The notes: generated by a model not told the origin, from the sequence alone. A DNA stretch of 64,000 nucleotides from Miniphocaeibacter massiliensis (GCF_900232905.1 NZ_OCTQ01000006.1:1-64000); one strand, 5' to 3'. Shown: positions 51,665-60,814, numbered from the stretch's first letter. Numbers and translations: made by a program.

Positions 51665-54073
51665 ATGGACGAAATGGTTTTAGAAACGCAACAGTGGTTG
51701 AACAAGACATATGGTGGAGATTCAAGGTACAAGAAGGTTTCAGAAGATGGGTTTACTGGGTGGAACACTATTAACACTCTTATTATAGCACTTCAAATTG
51801 AGCTTGGTATTGCACAAACTGCAGCTAATTTTGGGACTGGTACTAAAAATAAGTTTAAGGAAAAGTATCCTAATGGCATTAAAGAACAAAGTTCAACGGA
51901 TAAAACTACTAACAATGTTTATTCTATTATTCAAGGTGCATTGTGGTGTAAGGGGTATTCAACGGGCTCTCATATAACTGGGGATTTTTATAGTGGTACT
52001 GGTAATGCTATTAAAGAGTTAAAAAGCGACATGGGTCTTTCTGGTGATTCTACTGTTACTTTGGAGATAATGGAAGCTTTGCTTTCTATGAACCAGTTTG
52101 TTCTTTTGACTAGATATGGTGGAAAGCCTGCTATTCGTGATTTACAGCAGACTATTAATAGAAATTACAAGAATTACACTGGAATTATACCATGTGACGG
52201 CTTGTATGGTAGAGAGATGAACAAGGCTTTGATTAAGGTGTTACAAAAGATTGAAGGTTTTAGCCCTAGTGAAGCTACTGGAAACTTTGGTACAGGGACT
52301 ACTAGTAAACTTGTAACTATTTCTTCTAGTAATGCATCTTCTTATAGTGAGTGGGTTTGGCTGGCACAAACGGCACTTATTTGTAACGGTTATGATGTTT
52401 CTCCAAGTAGTACTTGGTCTTCTAGTTTAGCTATTAATATTAATGATTTTCAAAAAGATTATGGTTTACCTCAAACAGGCATTCTAGATAAGACTACTTG
52501 GATGTCTTTATTTATTAGTAAGGGTGACCCTAACAGAAAAGCAGATGCTTGTGATACAAGATTTGAAATTACTGACGAGTTACTAAGCAAGTTAAAAGCT
52601 GACGGATACAAGATTGTAGGAAGGTATTTAACAGGGGGTTCTTTTAAAGAGATTAGAGATGGAGAACTTAATAGAATAGTAAAAGGTGGGCTTAAGTATT
52701 TTCCTATTTTCCAAGAAAGTGCAAGAGAATTAAGTGATTTTTCTTATGCAAAAGGAAAAGAACATGCTATAAAAGCTACAGAAGCAGCAGTTAGACTTGA
52801 TATTCCTGAAACGACTATTTACTTTGCTGTCGATATGGACATAATGGACGTTCAAGTTGATTCTCACATTATTCCTTACTTTAGAGGAATAAACGATTAT
52901 ATTTCTGATACTTATAATGTTGGTATTTACGCTTCGAGAAATGTTTGTACGAGGGTTGCAAAGGAAGGACTTTCAGTTTCTAGTTTTGTGTCAGACATGT
53001 CAACAGGTTTTAGTGGAAACTTAGGTTTTCCTATACCAAACAACTGGAACTACGACCAGTTCCACGAGATAAAAGGATACGGTGGAAAGTGGGATTTAGA
53101 CAAGGTTGCATACAGTGGTAGAATTCCAGCTTGTGATACAGTGGGAAAATATGACATAAATTATGAAATTCCACCTAAACCAGATACTAGTGGAGTTTCA
53201 AAAACTATATTTGATGCTATTTCACTTATAGAAGAGTTAGAATTAGCTTATAAAGAATATAAAGAGGGAGATTATTTGGAGCATCATGTTGCTAAGGAAT
53301 TTCCTCCAAAAGATATTAAATTAGGAGTATTAAATTATTTAAGTAAAGATTATCTTAAAGATGTTAAATTTGAATTATCTGTAGAACCTTTCGATATTAT
53401 ATTTGATTCTTTTATGAACGACAGAAAGAAAGAATTAGTAAATAAATTAGAGCCTTTTATTGGAGCCAAAAGAAACGATGTAAAAGATAATATTGGTGGA
53501 TTAAATGACGTTGCACATTTAGCTTTAACTACATTAGCCTACAGTATAGCAAGTCCAGCACCAGATTTTTGGACTGGCTGGGGCGGTGACTTGGCAACGG
53601 GAATGAGCGATGTTCACAATTATATGAAAAAATATCCTAATTTAGATTTGCAAAGAGTGGCTAATTCTTTAATAGGAGCACATCCGAGTAAATTGTCACC
53701 ATATTTTGAAAAAAATGGAGCAAATTTTGAATTAAAAATTCGATGTAATTATACTGACCTGTGTGATGATGGCGATGCTATAGCACTTTCTAAACTTTTG
53801 GATGGAAAAAATAGTGCACATACTTTAAGCAGTGTAATGAGAGAATACTATAATACTGTAAGTGAATCTAAGAGATATTCACAGTATAAATATGACGGAT
53901 TGGATTTTTCCAACATTAATAAATTAGATGAAGATATTCTGGTAAAGATGACAGGGTTTTTAGAAGGAATTTACAAATTTGGATTATTAGAATTAGCAGG
54001 AGATTCAACAGAAGAAGAACAGATAGCTGCTTGTAATGCATTTGCAAATTATTTATATATAAAAGCAATATAA
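51665..54073 (+). CDS. Peptidoglycan-binding / Rv2525c-like protein with toxin-like C-terminal domain
   Basis: An 802-residue protein without a signal peptide. Residues 1-285 hold two or three peptidoglycan-binding-type modules (GFTGWNTINTLIIALQIELG; NINDFQKDYGLPQTGILDKT). Residues 290-505 are a DUF1906/Rv2525c-like glycoside-hydrolase-type barrel (ACDTRFEITDELLSKLKADG; IYFAVDMDIMD; GIYASRNVCTRV). The last ~290 residues differ in codon style and carry DFWTGWGGDLATGMSD and, about 55 residues on, TDLCDDGDAIAL. That Asp-rich pair resembles, from memory, the one described for the LXG toxin TelC (lipid II phosphatase). It may be an endolysin-derived carrier for a cell-wall-acting toxin; the toxin call is tentative. 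AGGAGG before ATG. Confidence 0.68.
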   Translation: MDEMVLETQQWLNKTYGGDSRYKKVSEDGFTGWNTINTLIIALQIELGIAQTAANFGTGTKNKFKEKYPNGIKEQSSTDKTTNNVYSIIQGALWCKGYSTGSHITGDFYSGTGNAIKELKSDMGLSGDSTVTLEIMEALLSMNQFVLLTRYGGKPAIRDLQQTINRNYKNYTGIIPCDGLYGREMNKALIKVLQKIEGFSPSEATGNFGTGTTSKLVTISSSNASSYSEWVWLAQTALICNGYDVSPSSTWSSSLAININDFQKDYGLPQTGILDKTTWMSLFISKGDPNRKADACDTRFEITDELLSKLKADGYKIVGRYLTGGSFKEIRDGELNRIVKGGLKYFPIFQESARELSDFSYAKGKEHAIKATEAAVRLDIPETTIYFAVDMDIMDVQVDSHIIPYFRGINDYISDTYNVGIYASRNVCTRVAKEGLSVSSFVSDMSTGFSGNLGFPIPNNWNYDQFHEIKGYGGKWDLDKVAYSGRIPACDTVGKYDINYEIPPKPDTSGVSKTIFDAISLIEELELAYKEYKEGDYLEHHVAKEFPPKDIKLGVLNYLSKDYLKDVKFELSVEPFDIIFDSFMNDRKKELVNKLEPFIGAKRNDVKDNIGGLNDVAHLALTTLAYSIASPAPDFWTGWGGDLATGMSDVHNYMKKYPNLDLQRVANSLIGAHPSKLSPYFEKNGANFELKIRCNYTDLCDDGDAIALSKLLDGKNSAHTLSSVMREYYNTVSESKRYSQYKYDGLDFSNINKLDEDILVKMTGFLEGIYKFGLLELAGDSTEEEQIAACNAFANYLYIKAI

Positions 54074-54077
54074 TACA

Positions 54078-54112
54078 AAAGAAGTTATCTTTTTAGGTAG
54101 CTTCTTTTTTTT
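54078..54112. terminator. Terminator overlapping the end of a minus-strand gene
   Basis: AAAGAAGTTATC..GGTAGCTTCTTTTTT imperfect stem. The last codons and stop of the 54085 gene form one arm. Confidence 0.75.
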
Positions 54113-54507
54113 ATAAAATAGATTATTAAAAATTCTAAATAATATGGAATTGAAAAAATGAAAGAATTGAAAAGGAGCCAAGGTTGTTCAGTTTTAGTAT
54201 AGATAAGAAAAAATAATATATGAGTTTGTATAGTTAGAAAAATAATTATAAATTTAAGTGTAGATTTTTTGTAATTTACAAGTTTTTTATTAATAAAAAT
54301 AGAATAAAAAACAATATCAAAAATACCAAAAATATATAATAAGCTCATAAAAAAAACAAAATTATTTGGAAATGGAAATTCAGCAGTTTCATCTGGTGGA
54401 TAGAGATTATCAGACAATATTATTGAGCCTATTATTATAAAATTAAATAATAAATAGCCTAAAGAAAATTTGACTACTGGATTTTTAAGCATAGTTTTAA
54501 GATTCAT
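54085..54507 (-). CDS. Four-TM membrane protein, copy 1
   Basis: A 140-residue protein with four membrane segments and basic ends (MNLKTMLKNPVVKFSLGYLL start, KKRSYLKR end). Almost identical to the 55039 product. Convergent with the 51665 toxin-like gene. Three tandem paralogues beside a possible cell-wall toxin suggest immunity, but no family is recognised. The leader CACCTGTGTTACAATATCATTAGGTGATAAC is shared in part by all three copies: TACAAT is a likely -10 and AGGTGAT the ribosome site. Confidence 0.62.
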   Translation of the reverse strand: MNLKTMLKNPVVKFSLGYLLFNFIIIGSIILSDNLYPPDETAEFPFPNNFVFFMSLLYIFGIFDIVFYSIFINKKLVNYKKSTLKFIIIFLTIQTHILFFLIYTKTEQPWLLFNSFIFSIPYYLEFLIIYFIKKRSYLKR

Positions 54508-54577
54508 GTTATCACCTAATGATATTGTAACACAGGTGTGTTTTAGGAGTAGAAAATAAGTTACCTTTTTAGGTAGT

Positions 54578-54985
54578 TTATTTTTTTCTAAAATAGACTA
54601 TTAGAAATTCAGCATAGTAAAACAAAGATAATAAAAATGAATGTTTTAAAATTATAGCTGTTTTATTCATACTATTGATAAAATGAAAATATGAATGCAA
54701 ATATATAGCTAAAAAAACAATTATAAATTTTAAAATAGTCTTATCATAATTTATAAAAATTTTATTAATAAAAGCAAAAAAGAAAATTATGTTAAAAAAA
54801 CCTAAACTATATAGTATAGATATAATGAATAAAAAATCTGGACCAAGTAAATCTATACCTTGTGCATCTTCGGGGATAAGTATTATTTTTAGTAAGTATA
54901 TTCCACCAAGGAATATAAAATTAAATAATAAATAGCTTAAAGAAAATTTTATTACTGGATTTTTAAGTATAGTTTTAAGATTCAT
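54578..54985 (-). CDS. Four-TM membrane protein, copy 2 (divergent)
   Basis: A 135-residue paralogue beginning MNLKTILKNPVIKFSLSYLL behind the same AGGTGATGAC site (start at 54985; the open frame upstream is the leader). The centre and second half have diverged from the flanking copies, which are almost identical to each other. A terminator-like inverted repeat (about 54553-54590) overlaps its end. Confidence 0.62.
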   Translation of the reverse strand: MNLKTILKNPVIKFSLSYLLFNFIFLGGIYLLKIILIPEDAQGIDLLGPDFLFIISILYSLGFFNIIFFFAFINKIFINYDKTILKFIIVFLAIYLHSYFHFINSMNKTAIILKHSFLLSLFYYAEFLIVYFRKK

Positions 54986-55038
54986 GTCATCACCTAATGA
55001 TATTGTAACACAGGTGTGTTTTGGAAGTAAAAAAGAAG

Positions 55039-55461
55039 TTATCTTTTTAGGTAGCTTCTTTTTTTGATAAAATAGATTATTAAAAATTCTAAATAATATG
55101 GAATTGAAAAAATGAAAGAATTGAAAAGGAGCCAAGGTTGTTCAGTTTTAGTATAGATAAGAAAAAATAATATATGAGTTTGTATAGTTAGAAAAATAAT
55201 TATAAATTTAAGTGTAGATTTTTTGTAATTTACAAGTTTTTTATTAATAAAAATAGAATAAAAAACGATATCAAAAATACCAAAAATATATAATAAGCTC
55301 ATAAAAAAAACAAAATTATTTGGAAATGGAAATTCAGAGGTTTTATCTGGTGGATAGAGATTATCAGACAATATTATTAAGCCTATTATTATAAAATTAA
55401 ATAATAAATAGCCTAAAGAAAATTTGATTATTGGATTTTTAAGTATAGTTTTAAGATTCAT
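55039..55461 (-). CDS. Four-TM membrane protein, copy 3
   Basis: A 140-residue protein differing from copy 1 at only a few residues (Thr/Met, Ile/Val changes and KTSEF for ETAEF). It is the promoter-proximal copy on the minus strand, with the leader at 55462-55495. High identity shows recent duplication or gene conversion with copy 1. Confidence 0.62.
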   Translation of the reverse strand: MNLKTILKNPIIKFSLGYLLFNFIIIGLIILSDNLYPPDKTSEFPFPNNFVFFMSLLYIFGIFDIVFYSIFINKKLVNYKKSTLKFIIIFLTIQTHILFFLIYTKTEQPWLLFNSFIFSIPYYLEFLIIYFIKKRSYLKR

Positions 55462-55581
55462 GTCATCACCTAATGATATTGTAGCATATGCTTGTAGTCT
55501 TTGGATGCAGGTATGAATATGATATAATTTATCATATTGTGTATAATATACTAAATATATTTATATTTTTTAGGAGATTTT

Positions 55582-56220
55582 ATGAAAAAGAGATTATTAG
55601 TTTTTTTACTTCTACTATTAGTGTTTTTTACTGGTTGTGCAAGTAAGAAAGAAGAGGACAAGAAGATTGACATTAATGGTACTTGGGAAAGAGAAAAGAC
55701 GTATATTTATTGGAACCTTGAGGACAAAGATTCTCTTGTAACTATAGAAGATGGAAAAGTTTTAGAGGCTGGAAATGTAGATGATGATACGGTGAAAATT
55801 CATTATAAACTGTCTTTGGCTTTGTACGGTAAAAAAATTAGTGTTAAAAATAATAATATTCAAAAAATTTCAGGACCAACTGTTGCTTTTAACGACTTAG
55901 AAAGTTATTTAGACGAGTACAACCTTAAATATGACAAGTTTATTACTGAAGAAGAAATAAAAAATTATATAAAACATTTTGGTTATGAGGTTGAAAATTT
56001 AGACAACTGTTACTACATTATAAATACTTTAGGTATGGCTAAGGGAATGGAAGAATATTTTACTGATGCAGACGGTAAACCAAGTAAAGATTTTAGACAC
56101 AATATTCAAGGGATTTACTTATTTGTTGATGAAAAAACTATGTTGGTTATGGGAGCTGGAGACCTTAAAGGAGATATAGGACTGTCTTTAAATGTGTTTA
56201 AAAGAACAGAAGAAAAATAG
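55582..56220 (+). CDS. Lipoprotein (212 aa)
   Basis: Lipoprotein signal KKRLLVFLLLLLVFFTGC with lipid Cys at residue 19, then a domain starting DINGTWEREKTYIYWNLEDK, the opening of lipocalin-like calycin lipoproteins in Firmicutes. Divergent from the 4-TM genes. TAGGAG site. Function unknown. Confidence 0.65.
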   Translation: MKKRLLVFLLLLLVFFTGCASKKEEDKKIDINGTWEREKTYIYWNLEDKDSLVTIEDGKVLEAGNVDDDTVKIHYKLSLALYGKKISVKNNNIQKISGPTVAFNDLESYLDEYNLKYDKFITEEEIKNYIKHFGYEVENLDNCYYIINTLGMAKGMEEYFTDADGKPSKDFRHNIQGIYLFVDEKTMLVMGAGDLKGDIGLSLNVFKRTEEK

Positions 56221-56223
56221 ATT

Positions 56224-56250
56224 AGACAACTCGAAAGGGTTGTTTTTTTA
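56224..56250 (+). terminator. Terminator
   Basis: ACAACTC-GAAA-GGGTTGT with TTTTTTT directly after the lipoprotein gene. Confidence 0.9.
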
Positions 56251-56398
56251 TTTTGGAAGATAGAAGATATTAATTTTGAAATGGGAATAACAAAATTAAT
56301 ATCTTGAAGTTACAAATAAATTTATAAACTATTGCATAAGAACTTTAGTTCGTATATACTATAGATACTTTTAAATCAAAAGAGAGGGAGGTTTTAAA

Positions 56399-56884
56399 AT
56401 GAAAATATATAATGTATTAGATATTGCAGCATATTTAATAAATTATGCTATTGATGAAGGAAATCCTATATCTAATTTGAAACTACAAAAATTACTATAT
56501 TATATTCAAGGAGAATTTTATAAAGAAAAAGACCAACCTGCTTTTAAAGAAGATATACTTGCATGGGATTATGGTCCAGTTGTAAAAGAAGCTTATGATG
56601 AATATAAAATAAATATAAATAAAGATATAAAAAAAAGAGTAGAAGAGAAATTTGATATAGAAAGTTTTGATTATATTAATTTTAATCCAGAAGATATTAT
56701 ATGTAAAGAAGATGGAAAAATAATTAGAGAAATATACAATAGATATAAAGATTTTACAGCATTTGACTTAGTAGAAAAAACTCATAATGAAGCTCCTTGG
56801 GAAAGTACTAAAAGAAGTGATATTATTGAAAAATGTAAAATAAGAGAATATTTTAAGGATGAAATATCGCTATGGGAGTATTAA
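56399..56884 (+). CDS. Panacea-domain antitoxin (DUF4065, SocA-like)
   Basis: A 161-residue protein with the Panacea pattern: DIAAYLINYAIDEG, ISNLKLQKLLYYIQGEF, ILAWDYGPVVKEAYDEYK and a late APWESTKRSD. This domain neutralises many unrelated toxins as the antitoxin of PanAT pairs, and also occurs as an adaptor in SocAB. GGGAGG before ATG. The next gene overlaps it by 13 bases, the usual arrangement of a toxin-antitoxin operon. Confidence 0.85.
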   Translation: MKIYNVLDIAAYLINYAIDEGNPISNLKLQKLLYYIQGEFYKEKDQPAFKEDILAWDYGPVVKEAYDEYKININKDIKKRVEEKFDIESFDYINFNPEDIICKEDGKIIREIYNRYKDFTAFDLVEKTHNEAPWESTKRSDIIEKCKIREYFKDEISLWEY

Positions 56885-57621
56885 TATATAAAGAAGGAAT
56901 TGGTGAGAAATTAAAACTTACAGATAGCGATGAATTTAGAGAAGACGAAGAGTATAAAAATCAATGTAAAAGAGAGATAATTTTATTTTATTGGGGTATA
57001 GATAAAATTAAGTATAAACATTATTACTCAGAGATATCTGATTTTGTTTATGAAGCTAAAAGTGAGAGTGTAGAATATTTAATAGAATGGTTAGGAGAAA
57101 TAAAGGATAAGAATGAACAGAAACTACAAGCATTAAATAAGTTATATGATCATTTAATATTAGAAAAAACAAGGAAAGAAAGAACAGATAAAGAATTTCG
57201 TGAGTATGAAAAAAAGTTAATAATGGCAGAAAATAAACTGAAAGAAACTATTAGTAAAAATAAGATAGCTCAATCAGAAATAGAGAATAAATACAAAAAA
57301 ATAGAAAAAAATTTGGAGAAACATAGTATAGATGTTATAGGTGTAACAACCTTAATATTTACAGCATTTACAATAATCTCAGTTAATGCATCAATATTTG
57401 CAGGATCATATGAAAAATTTGAAACTATTTATAATGTTATAGGTGTAATGGCTGCTACTAATATTATATTAATAATTAGTGTATATACTATATATAGCAT
57501 AATGAGAAAAATTCATGGAGATATAGAAGAAAATAGACTTAAAAAGATATTGGATTTTTCAATATTTAGTTTAATTATGGTACTAATAACAACTTATATA
57601 CTATCTATTATTATTGGATAA
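56872..57621 (+). CDS. Predicted toxin partner of the Panacea antitoxin (coiled coil plus C-terminal TM)
   Basis: A 249-residue protein: charged N-terminal part (1-95), a long coiled coil (about 95-165; EYEKKLIMAENKLKETISKN) and three membrane segments in the last 90 residues (about 163-182, 190-210, 228-248). It overlaps the antitoxin gene by 13 bases. Some PanAT toxins act on membranes, so membrane damage is a possible activity. No known toxin domain is visible, so it could also be a larger effector of an anti-phage type. Confidence 0.65.
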   Translation: MGVLIYKEGIGEKLKLTDSDEFREDEEYKNQCKREIILFYWGIDKIKYKHYYSEISDFVYEAKSESVEYLIEWLGEIKDKNEQKLQALNKLYDHLILEKTRKERTDKEFREYEKKLIMAENKLKETISKNKIAQSEIENKYKKIEKNLEKHSIDVIGVTTLIFTAFTIISVNASIFAGSYEKFETIYNVIGVMAATNIILIISVYTIYSIMRKIHGDIEENRLKKILDFSIFSLIMVLITTYILSIIIG

Positions 57622-57651
57622 AACAACCTACAATGGTAGGTTGTTTTTTTA
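57619..57651 (+). terminator. Terminator
   Basis: AACAACCTAC-AATG-GTAGGTTGTT plus TTTTT, overlapping the stop codon of the 56872 gene. The rest of the gap to 57763 shows only two small inverted repeats (ATCAAATC-type at 57705-57726). Confidence 0.92.
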
Positions 57652-57763
57652 ATGACCTAACACGACTTGAATATTTTGCAAGGCGATGTAGGTCAGATAC
57701 AGCGAAGTCCAAATCTTTGATTTGGTTAACGAAGCTGTGAATTATAAAAGTGAGGTGATATGA

Positions 57764-59125
57764 ATGCATAATATTAAGAAGCGTAAGACGTTGGATTTTA
57801 TTTTTTCTGACAAGCACAAAAATTACATAAGAAATTGCAGGGGAAATACTTACAATATTGCTGAGGGTGCTGTTAGGGCGGGTAAGACTGTTGACAATGT
57901 TTTTGCTTTTGCTAATGATATTATGCGGTCAAGTCAGCGTATTCACCTTGCTACTGGTTCTACTGTGGGTAATGCCAAGTTAAATATTGGTGATTGTAAC
58001 GGTTTTGGTTTGGAGAGTATTTTTCGTGGACAATGTAACTGGAGCAAGTACAAGAACAACGAGGCTCTTATTATTAAGGGGGCTTCTACTGGTTTCAAGG
58101 AAAAGATTGTGGTTTTTGCTGGTGGTGCTAAGGCTGACAGTTACAAGCGTATTAGGGGAAATACTTACGAGAAGGTTATTTCTACGGAAGTGAATTTACA
58201 CCACAAGGATTCTATTAAGGAGATGATTGCTCGTACTTTGGTGTCTAAGGAGAGAAGGTTTTTTTGGGATTTAAACCCTGACCATCCTAAGCACTGGATT
58301 TATGAGGACTATATTGACAGGTTTTTGGATTTACAGAAACGTGGGGAGTTTCCTAGTGGTATTAATTATGAACATTTTACTATTAGGGATAACAACACTT
58401 TGACTCCAGAGCGGGTTTTGGAGATTGAGTCGGAGTATGATTCTAATAGTATTTGGTATAAAAGGGATATTTTAGGTTTAAGGGTTATTGCTGAAGGTCT
58501 TATTTACAGGTCTTTTGCTGATAGTCCTGACGATTTTACAGTTAGTGAATGTAACAATTTAATGTCTATTAATATTGGCGTGGATTTTGGCGGGGACAAG
58601 TCGAAACACGCTTTTGTTGCGTCTGGCATTACCAAGGGGTTTAGGAATTTGGTTGTTCTTGACAGTGTTCGTGTTGAACCTGGTTCTCCTGAGGATTTAA
58701 ACAGGGATTTTATTGATTTTGTTAGAAAGATTTTAAATTGTTATGGGTTTATTTCTTCTATTAAGGCTGATAATGTTGAGTCTGTTTTGATTAGGGGAAT
58801 GAATAACGCTTTGGCTCGTGAGGGGTTTAGGCTTGTTGTTGAACTTGCGAGAAAGTCTAGTGTTATTGGTAGGATTAGGGCGGTTAATTCTTTAATTGCT
58901 CAAGGTAGATTTTTTGTTGTTAAGGGGTCGGACAGTTTGGTGGAGGCTTTGTGTATGGCGAGTTGGGATCCTAAAAGATTGGAGGATTCTAGGCTGGACG
59001 ATTTTTCTTCTGATATTGATACTCTGGATGCTTTTGAGTATTCTTTTGAGGATTTTATTGGTAGGCTTTTACCTACTTCGGACGGTTTAGGCAATGAGAT
59101 TAAGTTAAGAAATATTTTTGGATAG
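57764..59125 (+). CDS. Phage terminase large subunit
   Basis: A 453-residue packaging motor of the PBSX/SPP1 type. The ATPase half has a Walker A variant AEGAVRAGKT (about 35-44), an adenine-motif region KRIRGNTYEKVISTE and acidic residues after it. The nuclease half has NIGVDFGGDKSKHAF (about 268) and Asp residues in IKADNVES and DTLDAFEYS. GTGAGGTGAT before ATG. The portal gene follows after 11 bases, as in intact phages. Confidence 0.93.
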   Translation: MHNIKKRKTLDFIFSDKHKNYIRNCRGNTYNIAEGAVRAGKTVDNVFAFANDIMRSSQRIHLATGSTVGNAKLNIGDCNGFGLESIFRGQCNWSKYKNNEALIIKGASTGFKEKIVVFAGGAKADSYKRIRGNTYEKVISTEVNLHHKDSIKEMIARTLVSKERRFFWDLNPDHPKHWIYEDYIDRFLDLQKRGEFPSGINYEHFTIRDNNTLTPERVLEIESEYDSNSIWYKRDILGLRVIAEGLIYRSFADSPDDFTVSECNNLMSINIGVDFGGDKSKHAFVASGITKGFRNLVVLDSVRVEPGSPEDLNRDFIDFVRKILNCYGFISSIKADNVESVLIRGMNNALAREGFRLVVELARKSSVIGRIRAVNSLIAQGRFFVVKGSDSLVEALCMASWDPKRLEDSRLDDFSSDIDTLDAFEYSFEDFIGRLLPTSDGLGNEIKLRNIFG

Positions 59126-59136
59126 AGGGTGAAGTT

Positions 59137-60738
59137 TTGTATAAAGTGAATGAATGGGAAAGAAATATGAATATTCCAAAGAGCTTGTTTACTAATGTGT
59201 ATATTCCTGAGGGTAGTAACGAGCTTTTTTTATATTCTAATGTTGAGGATTTGTTAAGTAATACTAAGGATATTGAAACGTTTGTTGAGAGGTTTTTAAA
59301 TGTTGAGGTTCCAAGGTTAAAGATTTTGGAAAGTTATGCTAATGGTAAGAATTACGGTATTATGCACAGGCTTTCGAGAAAGAACAGGGAAAGGGCAGAT
59401 TATAGGGTTGCTCACAATTTTGGTGGTTATATTTCTAAGATTAACACTGGTTATTTGTTTGGTATTCCTGTTAAGGTTACTAACAAGAAGGTTGGCTCTT
59501 TGGAGGATGAGGAGAAAGACGGTAATATTAACGATGAAGAGGCTGATGTTTTAAAGGAGGTTTCTGAGGTTAATAATATTGACGAGTTAAATTCTTCTTT
59601 AGGGTACGACTGTTCTGTGTATGGCAGGGCTTTTGAACTGCATTATAGAAATGAAGATGACGAGGACAAAATTTCTAAGTCTTCTGTTTTTGAAACTTTT
59701 ATGATTTATGACAATACTGTTGAAAGACGTCCTATTATGGCGGTTCGTTGTCCTAGGTATGTTAAGGACGAAAAGGAAATTATTAATATTGAACTTTACA
59801 CTAAGGACGCGGTTTACTATTGTAAGGAAACTACGACTGATAATGTTGAGGTTTTTATTGACGAGGAAAAGACTCAGGAAAATATTAGGGAAGAGATTCA
59901 AATTATCGACTGGTTTAATAATGAAACTAGGACTGGGGACTTTGAGGAAGTTTTAACTTTAATTGATTTGTATGATTTTGCACAGGCTGATACTGCTAAT
60001 TATATGACTGATTTTAATGAGGCTCTTCTTGTTATTAGTGGGGACTTGGACAGTACTGGTCTTAAGTATGACAAGGACGCTAATATGTTAATTTTAAAGA
60101 GTGGTGTTTCTGTTGGCGGTGGCGGTAACAAGATTGACGCTAATTATATTTACAAACAGTATGATGTTGCTGGAACGGAAGCTTACAAGAAAAGGCTTGA
60201 AACGGATATTCACAAGTACACTTTAACTCCTTCTTTGGACGACGAGAGCTTTTCTCAGGTGGCAAGTGGTGAGGCTCAAAAGTACAAGCTTTGGGGTGTT
60301 GAGCAGTTAAGGTCTACTAAGGAGAGTTATTACAAGAAGGCTATTAAAAAGAGGTATGGTCTTATTAATGCTGTTAAGTCTAAGGTGAGTGAGTTTTTTG
60401 TTGACCCTAAGGATTTACAGATTGAGTTTACGGAGAATGTTCCTAAGGACTACTGGAGTGAGGTTAAGTCTTTTGTTGATTCTGGTGGTGAGCTTTCTAA
60501 GTCTACTTTAATTTCTCTACTTTCTTGGGTTGATGATGTTAAGGACGAGTTGGACAAGTTGGAGTTTGAGAAAAACGGTGAAGAGGAAGAACTTGTTGTC
60601 GAAGAAGTGAAAAATGAAGGTGAAGAAGTAGAAAATGTAGAGGTAAAGGCTAAAGAAGAGCCTATTAATAAGGAAGTAAAAGAGGAAAAGGCAGTGGATA
60701 ATTCTAAGGATATTAAAAAAGAAAAGGTTAAAAAATAG
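59137..60738 (+). CDS. Phage portal protein (SPP1 gp6-like)
   Basis: A 533-residue portal: VERFLNVEVPRLKILESYANGKN start region, HNFGGYISKINTGYLFGIPV, the SLDDESFSQVASGEAQKYKL motif near the C-terminal third, then a Glu/Lys-rich tail (about 485-533) likely added or scaffolding-like. TTG 59137 is favoured by AGAGGGTGA. No scaffold, capsid or tail genes follow, so particle formation is not encoded in the rest of this window. Confidence 0.9.
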   Translation: MYKVNEWERNMNIPKSLFTNVYIPEGSNELFLYSNVEDLLSNTKDIETFVERFLNVEVPRLKILESYANGKNYGIMHRLSRKNRERADYRVAHNFGGYISKINTGYLFGIPVKVTNKKVGSLEDEEKDGNINDEEADVLKEVSEVNNIDELNSSLGYDCSVYGRAFELHYRNEDDEDKISKSSVFETFMIYDNTVERRPIMAVRCPRYVKDEKEIINIELYTKDAVYYCKETTTDNVEVFIDEEKTQENIREEIQIIDWFNNETRTGDFEEVLTLIDLYDFAQADTANYMTDFNEALLVISGDLDSTGLKYDKDANMLILKSGVSVGGGGNKIDANYIYKQYDVAGTEAYKKRLETDIHKYTLTPSLDDESFSQVASGEAQKYKLWGVEQLRSTKESYYKKAIKKRYGLINAVKSKVSEFFVDPKDLQIEFTENVPKDYWSEVKSFVDSGGELSKSTLISLLSWVDDVKDELDKLEFEKNGEEEELVVEEVKNEGEEVENVEVKAKEEPINKEVKEEKAVDNSKDIKKEKVKK

Positions 60739-60814
60739 TTAAGACTGTAAAATAGTATTTATTTTAAAAAGGTATTTGGATATAATTACTAGGAAGTAAA
60801 GTTTAGGAGGAAGC

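Larger units (their letters stand above)
54077..54535 (-). repeat. Near-identical ~460-bp direct repeat, copy 1 (copy 2 at 55030-55490)
   Basis: The terminator, the whole 140-codon gene and its leader are repeated with only about a dozen base changes. A more distant third copy lies between them. Recombination across the two would delete the middle gene. Confidence 0.9.
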
